A DNA stretch of 64,000 nucleotides from Pteria penguin. Its lineage: Eukaryota > Mollusca > Bivalvia > Pterioida > Pteriidae. A program made the translations under genes and the position numbers. This document shows, in pieces, positions 24,855 to 35,275 of the stretch; position 1 is the stretch's first letter, and every line of letters starts with the position of its first letter. Location of the stretch: NCBI GenBank assembly GCA_035048485.1, contig CM068581.1, positions 8,135,430-8,199,429 on the forward strand. The letters are read 5' to 3'. The notes below the pieces were generated by a model that made no database searches, was not told where the DNA came from, and was given only the letters and a program-made list of their open reading frames with translations.

Positions 24855-25335
24855 CATTTAAGATAATAACTATATAATACATATATTAATTAACAAAGAT
24901 GTTATATATGAGGTGTCGGATAGGGTGAGAGGAGGTAAAAAGAGGAGGGGGTAGGGGTGGGGAAGCGGGAAAGGGAAATTATGTAGTATGGGGGTGGGGG
25001 TCTTACACTGATTTTAAAACGACAAAAATAATCACATAAGATGTTCTCAAATAAGTGGGAGGGAGGAGGTAGGGTGGAGGGAGTGTAACATTAAGATAAT
25101 ATATGTAAAACAAGATAATAACTATAAAATACATATAATAATTAACAAGGATGTAATACATAAAGTATCGGACCGGGTGAAAGGGAAGAGGAGTTAGGAG
25201 ACTAGGCTAAGGAGGGGGATCTTACATTAATTTAAAAACGACAAAAATAACCACACTGGTTGTTTGTAAATATGTGGGAGGGAGGAGGTGGGGGCGGGAG
25301 TGAGGGAGTGAGGGGGGGGGGCGGAGGTGGGTGAG
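24855..25335. repeat. G-rich ~255-bp tandem duplication
   Basis: Two diverged copies start at about 24859 and 25114 (AAGATAATAACTATA...). Each contains GTGGGAGGGAGGAGG-type runs and a TCTTACA(C/T)T...ACGACAAAAATAA block. The second ends in a long G run near 25310-25325. G-quadruplex potential is obvious on this strand. Confidence 0.75.
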
Positions 25336-25538
25336 GGGTACCCTATATCCACTTCTCATTTAAGCCTTTAAGCCCTTAATTAATATAGTACCATAAATAA
25401 TACCATGATATGTTAATATAATTACTCGAAAACATAAGAAATATATATATACGTCGGGTAAATTCCTTCACTTTCCGCGGCCGTGTTGTCATGCATGCGA
25501 TTAGCTAATGATTGGCTATTAAAGCTCCATTTTTGTGG

Positions 25539-25645
25539 AGCTCGGGTAGCTCAGTCGGTTAGAGGGTCGGATGCATGACAGCTAGGTGATTCGGTACCAT
25601 AGGTCGTGGGTTCGAGTCCCAGACGGGGAACGAATATAAGTGAAA
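25539..25645 (+). mobile_element. tRNA-derived SINE, family B, second copy
   Basis: Nearly identical to 9142-9244: GGTAGCTCAGTCGGTTAGAG, box B GGTTCGAGTCC and AACGAATATAAGTGAAATA. It ends in AGGGTGCCTTGTTAACTG and then (TA)n. It is nested within the Penelope-like remnant. Confidence 0.85.
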
Positions 25646-25677
25646 TATAGGGTGCCTTGTTAACTGTAGTGTCTTTG

Positions 25678-25682
<5 letters not shown>

Positions 25683-25726
<44 letters not shown>
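25683..25726. repeat. (TA)n microsatellite
   Basis: About 44 bases of TA repeat between the SINE and the endonuclease-like fragment. Confidence 0.97.
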
Positions 25727-25727
<1 letters not shown>

Positions 25728-25880
25728 TATCCTGGTCTCTAACTTTCTAATCCAGTTTTCCTCCGCTATTAGTCTAAAATGTTTTGATTGCCCAGTCGTT
25801 CTCTCAAGTATAGCTACCCGAAGATCACTTGCGGCATGATCAACAAAATGTCTCATTATCGGTTTCTCTTTCTCATATGA
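25727..25880 (-). pseudogene. Penelope-like GIY-YIG endonuclease C-terminal fragment
   Basis: The minus frame encodes about 45 residues with MRHFVDHAASD, VAILERTTGQ, FRLIAEENWIRKLETRIP. The order 'HF..H....V..LE......R...E..WI..L.T..P' matches the C-terminal end of GIY-YIG endonuclease domains in Penelope-like retroelements, from family knowledge. The catalytic GIY-YIG residues and the whole RT are absent. It is truncated on the C side by (TA)n and on the N side by the inverted arm. Confidence 0.6.
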
Positions 25881-26190
25881 CGTAATATGACGTAATTCTT
25901 TGTTAATTGTAATTTTTTATATATCGGTTATGAAATATGATGGATATTACATAGCTTAAGCCACCAATACCAATAAAATTCACTAGAAGGTCAGGAGACC
26001 GAAATATTGTGAATACTGAGTTAATTGTTCTTTGTTTTATGACACTCCCCTTCGGAGGACTATTAAGGGGCTATATAGTAGTTTTCCTCATGGCGGACAA
26101 ATTGCTATATAGTAGTCGTTCCCTCATAGTAGTTTTCCCCCTTTACGTAACGGTTTGGAAATTATATGCATTCGTTCTGTTTGTATAAAT

Positions 26191-26460
26191 TAAGCCGGCG
26201 TGGCCTAGTGGTATCGCGTCGGACTCTTGATCGGTAGGCCGAGGTTCGAGTCCCGCTCTGGTCATGCCGGTGTCATGTCTTTCGGATGAGACAGTAAAAA
26301 CCGAGGCCCCGTGTCGTGGTATGCCTGGCACGTTAAAGATCCCTCACTGCTTCGGGTAGGTCCGTTGCAAAGGTCAAAATTTGTATGCCCCGCATCAGGC
26401 AGATGCCATCACAATATACGTGGAATATTCGTGGTGTGACGTAAAACAAAAATCAATCAA
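26191..26460 (+). mobile_element. tRNA-derived SINE, family A, full length with TSD
   Basis: Head AAGCCGGCGTGGCCTAGTGG, B box GGTTCGAGTCC, block TCTTTCGGATGAGACAGTAA, 3' region GTGGTGTGACGTAAAACAAA and a short AATC tail. It is flanked by the 15-base duplication TCTGTTTGTATAAAT (26176-26190 and 26461-26475). Copies 1 and 2 of the host element preserve the empty site (near 21350 and 22978), which makes this insertion unambiguous. Confidence 0.95.
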
Positions 26461-26764
26461 TCTGTTTGTATAAATAAGATAACATTTGAAATACAAACGT
26501 GGTACCGTATTAGCCTTTGGATCAAACCGATGGTGTTATGGTTATGGGGTTTCTATATACTGTTAAGTATTTTGTTATAAATGTGTACAAGTCTTTCTTT
26601 TTATATATTTACTATAGTCTGGTATTTTCTCCTATTACTTCATTGTAAAGAATTGTAATTTATTTTTTGCGTATAATTGTCATTCATGACATGTCGTACA
26701 TTCTACCAGATTTGTAATTTTCGATCCGATCCCTTAACAAATATGACCGCCAAGGACTCTGATT

Positions 26765-27235
26765 GGCTGATGCTATTTCGACTTCTCCTTTGAATACGCT
26801 GCATGGAAATCATTGGTGACAAGGCTGGACAGTATGGTAGCCAATCAAGAACTGGGCATTGTTGTAAACCAGAAAGTCACGACAAATCCCAGCAACATGG
26901 GGCCTCCCGTTGTCCTGCTGCAACGTTAAGTTACATTGATTGATAAAGGAGGGACTTGTAGTCCCAAGACCTAATCCCAATATCTTATTGCTGTAAGATT
27001 GTCATGGATAACCACGAAAGGTGTTTCCACGCTATGCGATATCCCCGCCCATACCAAAACATACCTTTCTCTCCCCCGAATATGTCGCTTTCCACTTTGC
27101 AAGCGTCAGGATATCGCTCACGACGACGTCAATAGACACGTTGTCGTTTATCTGACCGAGCGTGAAGCGAGACTCTTCCGTGAACAACATGTCTCCAATG
27201 GGCCAAAAGAAACCGATTAGGCGCATCAAAAGGAG
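26765..27235 (-). pseudogene. Tc1/mariner-like transposase relic
   Basis: On the minus strand, split over frames, one reads WRHV, then LFTEESRF (Tc1 L-F-[ST]-D-E-S-R-F, first Asp replaced by Glu), then RERYPDAC and FGGE, then LQQDNGRPHVA (Tc1 Q-Q-D-N-A-R-P-H). These contain the second and third parts of the Tc1 catalytic region. Frameshifts and stops interrupt it, and both the DNA-binding N-terminus and the distal D/E region are missing. It is found only in copy 3 of the host element. Confidence 0.8.
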
Positions 27236-28090
27236 TACGCATGTGAAATATGAAAGCTCTTCCTGTAACGGTTTGAAAGATATGGCCAATATTAAGATTT
27301 TGTAAAAGTAGGTCAAACTACAAGGTCAAGGTCACAAATGATAAGTCTCATCACATGGAATCTATATGTGAAGTTTCAAAGTCCTTCACCTTTTAGTACA
27401 AAAGATATAGCAAAGGTCAAAATTTTTGAAGAGTACGTCAAGCTCGAAGGTCACTAGATCAAAAGTCATGGTCACCAAATGAAAGGTCTCATCACAAGAA
27501 ATCTATATGTGAAGTTTCAAAGCCTTACACCTTTTGGTATAAACGATATAGTCAATGTTTTTACTACAGTGGGAGTGGGAGTTACAGACAGACGAAAACT
27601 AGATGCCCCCGAATTTCATTCCGGGGGCATAAAACGAACTTCTGGGGTTTTCTTCCGTTAGTTTATATATGGATTTCTCGGATTAAATGAAAATATCTCA
27701 TAATTTTAGTAGATATATCTCTATTCTAAGTATATACATCTGTATTTGAAAAAGAGATCAAAATTGAAGACATTTCTATTAAAGAAAATGAGATATCTCT
27801 AAATTCAATGGAAGTATCTCCTTATCAAAAGTTGAGATGTCTGTATTTTAAACAGAAATCTCTCATTTTATTGTTAACAAAGTAACGAGCTGGATTTACG
27901 TATGTGTGAAAAGAAAATCCGGAATTTCAAACGGGGGGAAAAGTCACTATATAGTAGTTTTTCCACGGGGGAAAGATGGCTATGAGAGGGAGAAAAAATT
28001 GCTATATAGCCAAATTTCCCCGGGGGAAACTACTATATAGCCATTCTTCCGGGGGGGGGGGATGGCTAGGGGGAAAACTACTATATAACA

Positions 28091-29040
28091 CCGCTTCGTT
28101 ATCTCCAGCTCCCATGTCCGTTATCACCTGCTCCCATGTCTGGGATCGTTCTCTGTACCGGTCTTTTATCTCCTGCTTCCATGTCACGATATAGCTGAAA
28201 AATTGTTGAAAGCGACGTAAAACACCAATCAACCAACCAACCAACAACCCATGTCCGGGTTCGTTCCCAGTGCCGGTTGGTTATCACCAGATCCCATATT
28301 CGGGATCGTTCCCAGTGCCGGTCCTTTATCTTCTGCTCCCATGTCCGTGTTTGTTCCAAGTGCCAATCCATTATCTCCAGCTCCCATGTTCGGGATCGTT
28401 CCCTTCGCCGGTCCTTTATCTCCTGCTCCCATGTTCGGGATCGTTCCCTGTGCCGGTCGGTTATCTCCTGCTCCCATGCCGGTCATCTCTTGCTCCCATG
28501 TCCGGTTCGTTCCCATTGCCGGTCCGTCATCTCTTGCTCCCATGTCCGAGATCGTTCCCTGTACCGGTCCTTTATCTCCTGCTTCCATATCCGGGATCGT
28601 TCTCAGTACCGGTTCGGTATCTCCAGCAGCTACCATGTTCGGGATCGTTCCCTGTGCCAGTCCGTTATCTCCTGTTCCCAAGTCCGTCATCTCCTGGTCC
28701 CATGTCCGAGTTCGTTCCCAGTACCGGTCGTTATCTCCTGCTCCTATGTCCGGGATCGTTCCCTGTGCCAGTCCGTTATCTCCCGTTCCCAAGTCCGTCA
28801 TCTCCTGGTCCCATGTCCGAGTTCGTTCCCAGTACCGGTCGTTATCTCCTGCTCCCATGTCCGGGATCGTTCCCTGTGCCGGTCCGTTATCTCCTGTTTC
28901 CATGCCCGTCATCTCCTGGTCCCATGTCCGTGTTCGTTCCCTACGCCGGTCCGTTATCTCCTGTTCCCATGTCCGTCATCTCCTGCTCCCATGTCCTGGA
29001 TCGTTCTCTGTGCCGGTTCCTTATCTCCTGTTCCCATTCC
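28091..29040. repeat. 45-bp minisatellite, array B
   Basis: Same 45-bp family as array A but with more variant units (for example GGGATCGTTCCCTGTGCCGG, and a shorter unit TCCCAAGTCCGTCATCTCC). Units at about 28680-28760 are repeated at about 28780-28860, suggesting a local higher-order duplication of about 100 bases. Long frames on both strands are shadows. Confidence 0.95.
28170..28247 (+). mobile_element. 5'-truncated family C SINE inside array B
   Basis: From CTCCTGCTTCCATGTC onward it follows the family C SINE (CACGATATAGCTG, GAAAGCGACGTAAAACACCA) and ends in (AACC)n. The first 16 bases are identical to both the SINE body and the 45-bp repeat unit, so the junction is hidden in shared sequence. 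Confidence 0.85.
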
Positions 29041-29811
29041 AGGCTTAGTTTTGTATATCATGGTACACAGTTTTAATCTGTATGGCTGGAAATCTTATAA
29101 CCCCTAATAAACCGATTTTGTCACTTCAAACCCTAGAAATTGTTCCTAAGAATTTTCTATGTATAACATAAATACAATTCTCTTAAAGCTAATATGTTTG
29201 CCTGCTTTTATTTTATGATTCACCTAATTTGTTTTTTTTAGCGTTTGAATTAACGTTTACAATGATGTATTCAGTAAGAAATGCGACTTATATACTAGAA
29301 GGTAGATAATCTTATAAATACTTGAAATTAATTACAAGTTATACAATGAATGACATAATGAGATATACAAGGAGGAAAATTACAGTGTGCATCTGCAGAC
29401 CACCTTACATGCAATGCGGAGTACAAATGAAACAAATAAGTACAATGTGGAAAGTTTGGGTTATAATGTAAGAATAGGAAGATTAATGCAAGGTTCCTAA
29501 TCGAAGATTTGGTCACTTTCCTATTATACTCTTAAAAATTATCATTTTTACATATATAAATAGAAATGTGCCTATCTGATATTAAAGTTAGTTATTTTAT
29601 ATAATGAAAAAACATATAAATTTTAAAAAGTGTAGGGTGAGTGAAAGTATAAATTGTAGTACTTAATTTGCAGGCTAGGTACAGGTTTTTACCAAAATCT
29701 AATAATTGTTTCACATTTTTACACTAAATAACTGTACCCACTTTAAACACAAAACTATCTGTACTAAGGTTTGATATAAGTATCAAGTGGTACACTATCC
29801 CAGTAGCATTA
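29041..29811. other. Intergenic sequence, nothing recognised
   Basis: AT-rich. One 62-codon minus frame (29328-29516) has no recognisable motif. Confidence 0.45.
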
Positions 29812-30094
29812 ATGAAGTTTATATTGATGAAGTGTACATTGATGATGTGTACATTGATGAAGTGTACATTGATGATGTGTACATTGATGATGTGTACATT
29901 AATGAAGTGTACATCGATGTGGTGCACAATGATGAAATGTACATTGATGAAGTTTACATTGATGATGTGTACATTGATGAAGTGTACATTAATGAAGTGT
30001 ACATCGAAGTGGTGCACAATGATGAAGTGTACATTGATGAAGTGTACATTGTTGAAGTGTACAGTGATGTGGTGTACATTGATGAAGTATTATT
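29812..30094. repeat. 15-bp minisatellite, about 19 copies
   Basis: Unit GATGAAGTGTACATT with variants (GATGATGTGTACATT, GATGTGGTGCACAAT). The 15-base period keeps all frames open; the repeated IDEVY and LMKCT frames are shadows unless transcription is shown. Confidence 0.96.
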
Positions 30095-30829
30095 TTGATT
30101 ATTATATCTCCGTCGTTCTATTCCTAGATTAGTCTAAATACACTATGCTATATAACCACCTATATGAAAAGGAAAGTTTGAAGCACATGATGCAGTACGT
30201 GTAAACATAACCGATACAGGTGCGTGTTTAATACTCTAATAAAAATGATAATGACAAGTCATATTAAATAATGAGCTGGAAGCGAGCCAATCAACAAGAC
30301 ACGCCTAAGGTATTCTGAACATGTCTGAAAAATTTCAGTGTTTTACTATTTGATGTATAAATTTCATGTCAATTGAAATTTCTTCGTTTAAAATAATATA
30401 AAGTCTTATTCATCGTGATCATGTAAAAGCAATATTATACAGAGTTTGTATTTTTGTATCCTTTTTTGGTGATGACAATAAAATTTAATCGGCTAAAAAT
30501 ACTTCACTGCTGTACAAAATTTCGGAAGTGACTTGTATAATAGAATTAATATGCCTGGTAGATCTTGTATAACATAAGATAATTATTCTTGAGATACACT
30601 GTATGTAAATTCTATAGGAAAACATCGCATATTGTATTCAACACATGATTCTTCAAAGAAAACTCTAAACGCTCTAAATTGAACTTAACTATTATCATGT
30701 TGTATGTGCATGTCCTTGGTTATTTGTGTCATACAGCCTGGTCAGGTGTCTTCTGTCCTCTCCTGGATACGATTTATTCTCCATTAGCATATTAATTATA
30801 ATAATATGTATCAGTGATATGATAATATA
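30095..30829. other. Intergenic sequence, nothing recognised
   Basis: AT-rich sequence between two arrays. No supported feature. Confidence 0.45.
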
Positions 30830-33825
30830 ACAGTATATAAAACATGATATAAGCTGCAAGTCAAGTATTATAGTATATATAACATTGACATGCTATAAAC
30901 TGCAGGCCAATTATAATAGTATATATAACAGTGACATGATGTAAGCTGCAGGCCAAATATAATAGTATATATAATAGTGGCATGATATAAACTGCAGGCC
31001 AAGTATAATAGTATATATGACAGTGACATGGTATAAGCTACAGGCCAAGTAATGTAGTATATATAACAGTGGCATGATATAAACTGCAGGCCAAATATAA
31101 TAGTATATATAACAGTGACATGATATAAACTGCAGGCGAAATATAATTGTATATATAACAGTTACATGATATATACTGCGGGCCACATATAATTGCATAT
31201 ATAACAATGACATGATATAAGCTGCAGGCCAAGTATTATAGTATATATAACTGTGACATCATATAAACTGCAGGCCAAATATAATACTATATATAACAAT
31301 GACATAATATAAGCTACAGGCCAATAATAATGGTATATATCCCAGTGACATGATATAAGCTGCAGGCCAAGTACTATAGTATATATAACAGTGACAACAT
31401 ATAAACTGTAGGCCAAATAAAATAGTATATATAACAGCGACATGATATAAGCTGCAGGTCAAATATGATAGTATATATCCAAATACCATATTATATATAA
31501 CAATGACATGATATAAGCTGCAGACCAAATATCATAGTATATATAACAGTGACATGATATAAGCTGCAGGCCAAGTATTATAGTATATATAACAGTGACA
31601 TCATATAAACTACAGGCGAAGTATAACAGTATATATAACAGTGACATGATATAAGCTGCAGGCCAAGTATAACTGTATATATAACAGTGACATGATATAA
31701 ACTGCAGGCCAAGTATATTGGTATATATAAAAGTGGCATGATATAAACTGCAGGCCAAGTATAATAGTATATATCCTAGTGACATGATATAAACTGCAGT
31801 CGAAATATAATAGTATATATAACAGTAACATGATATTTACTGCGGGCCACATATAATTGCATATATAACAATGACATAATATAAGCTACAGGCCAAATAT
31901 AATAGTATATATAACAGTGGCATAATATAAGATGCATGCCAAGTATTAAAGTATACATAACAGTGACATGATATAAGCTGCAGGCGAAGTATAATAGTAT
32001 ATATAACAGTGACAAGATATAAACTGCAGACCAAATATAATAGTATATATAACAGTGACATGATATAAGCTGCAGGCCAAATATAATAGTATATATAACA
32101 GTAACATGATATAAGCTACAGGCCAAGAAATGTAGTATATATAACAGTGGCATGATATAAACGGCAGGCCAAATATAATAGTATATATAACAGTGACATG
32201 ATATAAACTGCAGGCGAAATATAATTGTATATATAACAGTTACATGATATATACTGCGGGCCACACATAATTGCATATATAACAATGACATGATATAAGC
32301 TGCATGCCAAGTATTATAGTATATATAACTGTCACATCATATAAACTGCAGGCCAAATATAATACTATATGTAACAATGACATAATCTAAAGGCCAAATA
32401 TAATGGTATATATCCCAGTGACATGATATAAGCTGCAGGCCAAGTACTATATTATATATAACAGTGATAACATATAAACTGTAGGCCAAATAAAATAGTA
32501 TATATAACAGTGACATGATATAAGCTGCAGGCCAAATATAATAGTATATATCCAAGTAACATGATATAAGCTGCAGGGAAAGGATAATAGTATATATAAC
32601 AGTGACATGATGTAAAGTGCAGGCCATGTATAATAGTATATATAACAGTGACATGATATAAACTGCAGGCCAGATACAATATTATATATAACAGTGACAT
32701 GATATAAGCTGCAGGCCAAGTATAATAGTATATATAACACTGACAAGATATAAACTACAGGCCAAGTATAATAGTATATATATATAAGTGGCATGATATA
32801 AACTGCAGGGCAAATATAATACTATATATAACAATGACATAATATAAGCTACAGGCCAAATATAATATTATATATAACAGTGGCATGATATAAGCTGCAT
32901 GCCAAGTATTATAGTATACATAACAGTGACATGATATAAGCTGCAGGCGAAGTATAATAGTATATATAACAGTGACAAGATATAAACTGCAGACCAAATA
33001 AAATAGTATATAACAGTGACATGATATAAGCTGCAGGCCAAATATAATAGTATATATCCCAGTGACCTGATATAAGCTGCAGGGAAAGTATAATAGTATA
33101 TATAACAGTGACATGATATAAAGAGCAGGCCAAATATAATAGTATATATAACAGTGACATGATATAAGCTGCAGGCCAAGTATAATAGGATAGGTAACAG
33201 TGACATGATATAAGCTGCAGGCCAAGTATTATAATATACATAACACTGACATAATATAATCAGCAGGCCAAATATTATAGTATATATAACAATACCATGA
33301 TATCAGCTGCAAACCAAGAATAATAGTATATATCCCAGTGACATGGTATAAGCTGCAGGCGTAGTATAATACTATATATAACAGTGACATGATAAAAGCT
33401 ACAAACCAAGTGTAATAGTATATATAACAGTGACATGATACAAACTGCACGTCAAATATAATAGTATATATAATTGTGACATCTGCAAACCAAGTCTAAT
33501 TGTATATATAACAGTGACATATTGGGATATATACTATTATTCTTGGTTTGCAGCTGATATCATAGTATTGTCATATATACTATAATATATTATATAACAG
33601 TGACATGATATAAGTTGCAGACCAAATATATAGTATATATAACAGTTACATGATATAAACTGCATGCCAAGTATAATAGTATATATAACAGTGGTATGAT
33701 ATCAGCTGCAGGTCAAATATAATAGTATATATAACAGTGACATGATATAAGCTGCAGGCCAAATATAATAGTATATATAACAGTTACATGATATAAACTG
33801 CAGGCCAAGTATAATAGTATATATC
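30830..33825. repeat. 46-bp satellite array, ~3 kb
   Basis: About 65 units of 46 bp with core TGACATGATATAAGCTGCAG, GCCAAATATAATAG and TATATATAACAG. It contains a roughly 1.08-kb higher-order duplication (about 30911-31213 versus 31990-32291, marked by the rare CTGCGGGCCACATATAATTG unit) and a local inverted segment at about 33523-33592. It continues after the element at 33936 as 34669-35275. Confidence 0.97.
33523..33592. repeat. Inverted segment within the 46-bp array
   Basis: About 70 bases that are the reverse complement of 33276-33345, including the distinctive GCTGCAAACCAAGAATAATA. All other units in the array share one orientation. Confidence 0.85.
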
Positions 33826-33935
33826 AAAGGACTCAAAAGTCCTGAGAGTCGGCTTAGCTGATTTTAAGTATGTAATCATTTTACAATTTTAGTGGTGGAT
33901 TCAGGATTTCAGGAGAATGGGGGAGGGGGGGGGGC
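33826..33935. other. Non-array insert before element copy 2
   Basis: Starts with a short palindrome AGGACTCAAAAGTCCT and ends in a G-rich tract (about 33920-33934) preceded by GTGGTGGATTCAGGATTTC, a sentence like the ends of some DNA transposons (compare GGGGCGGATCCAGG near 40431). It may be part of the adjacent mobile element. Confidence 0.5.
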
Positions 33936-34668
33936 AAAAAATTAGGTCTTTGTTGCAACTACATTATACCTATGTACAAAATGCTAATAGAATTTGCTCT
34001 CTTCATACTATCTTACGGCAAAGAGTTTGCAATTGCTTGTATCCGAAATGAACGTGCAATCGACAACTTCATGGCAACAAGTTTTACTGCATTGTTGTCA
34101 AGAGTCGAAGCTGAGCCAAGGAACGACATTCCTTCAAGTGGGACATTAAATAGTCATCTTATTCACGATTCTCATAATGTTTTAACATCATTTATATTTA
34201 GAAACATACAACATTTACCTAAATATTTATAATGCATTTTCATTATCAGAGGAAATGCGGGAAGATCGATCTTTAAATTTGTCATATATGTGAAAAAGAA
34301 CTAAAGTTCCAGAACATGTTGGGGAAAACTTTAATTGAAACATCTCGATAAAAACAAGCGATACAAGATCAAGACAAATGTTTTGTCCGGAGAATTACAC
34401 AATCGAGTACATCCGACGGTGTCGGTTGTAAACACATAGTAAAGTAGTCACAACTACATATTATTACGCGAAATAATTTGAAAACATTATTGCAACTCCT
34501 TTTTCGAGTTATTGAAACTAGTTTATGTTTAGCTTAAATTAACTGAGCTAAAGGTACATTGTGCTGATCAAGAATTTTTAAGACAACATCAGTAATTTTT
34601 CGGCACTTTATTTTTCAGCGGCGTAGTAAGCTCTATATCGGTAGTGAAAGTAATAACCCCTGAAAAGC
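33936..34668 (+). mobile_element. Unrecognised ~735-bp dispersed element, copy 2
   Basis: Inverted counterpart of 7029-7763, inserted in the 46-bp array, which continues on both sides. Differences are scattered substitutions and one 5-base deletion. The 86-codon ORF is intact at 33972-34232. Confidence 0.78.
33972..34232 (+). CDS. Hypothetical 86-aa ORF in dispersed element, copy 2
   Basis: Same frame, start (MYKML) and stop as the 7461-7721 ORF, with about five residue differences (K to E near residue 7, L to F, D-N to N-S and L to S). Not recognised. No ribosome or splice context decides whether it is translated. Confidence 0.3.
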   Translation: MYKMLIEFALFILSYGKEFAIACIRNERAIDNFMATSFTALLSRVEAEPRNDIPSSGTLNSHLIHDSHNVLTSFIFRNIQHLPKYL

Positions 34669-35275
34669 TTGATGTAAGCTGCAGGTCAAATATAATAGTA
34701 TATATAACAGTGACATGATATAAACTGCAGGTAAAATATAATAGTATATATAACAGTGACATGATATAAGCTGCAGACCAAATATAATAGTATATATAAC
34801 AGTGACATGATATAAACTGCAGGTGAAATACAATATTTTATATAACAGTGACATGATATAAGCTGTAGACCAAATAAATAGTATATATAACAGTGATTTG
34901 GTATTAGCTGCAGGTGAAATATAATATTATATATAACAGTGACATGATATAAGCTGCAGACCAAATATAATAGTATATATAACAGTGATATGATATAAGC
35001 TGCAGACCAAATATTATAGTATATATAACAGTGACATGATATAAACTGCAGGTGAAATACAATAGTATATATAAAAGTGACATGATATAAGCTGCAGGTC
35101 AAATACATGTATAATATTATATATACCATTGACATGATATAAGCTGCAGGCCAAATAGCATAGTATAAATAACAATGACATGATATAAGCTGCAGGCCAC
35201 ATACATGTATAATATTATATATAACAGTGACATGATATAAGCTGCAGGCCACATATAATAGTATATATAACAGTG
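34669..35275. repeat. 46-bp satellite array, distal part
   Basis: Continuation of the 30830-33825 array after the mobile element. Subfamily differences (GCAGGTGAAATA, GCAGACCAAATA, and an inserted CATGTATAATATT) make it more heterogeneous. Confidence 0.95.

Larger units (their letters stand above)
24620..26068 (-). mobile_element. Penelope-like element remnant with inverted arms
   Basis: Flanked by a duplicated GGCTATATAGTA (24608-24619 and about 26069-26080) that belongs to the host element. Inverted arms of about 155 bases: CAAAGAACAATTAACTCAGT opens the left arm and its complement lies near 26015-26035. The interior holds a truncated endonuclease-like ORF (25725-25880, minus), a family B SINE, (TA)n and a G-rich duplicated block (24855-25330). 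Inverted partial copies are typical of Penelope-like insertions, which supports the call. Confidence 0.65.
24558..28090. mobile_element. CCGG-flanked element, copy 3, with nested insertions
   Basis: Begins TGTTATATAATAGTTTTCCC after CCGG (24554-24557) and ends CTACTATATAACA at 28090, followed by CCGC. It contains a Penelope-like insertion (24620-26068), a family A SINE (26191-26460) and a Tc1-like relic (about 26765-27235). Outside these it aligns with copies 1 and 2, including ATGCCCCCGAA...GGGGGCAT near 27602-27631. It is more diverged than copies 1 and 2 are from each other. Confidence 0.8.

Noticed and set aside
29787..30132. Acidic repeat protein (IDEVY repeats)
   Set aside because: 15-bp tandem repeat, open in all frames; no signal peptide or splice context. 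It would need transcript evidence.
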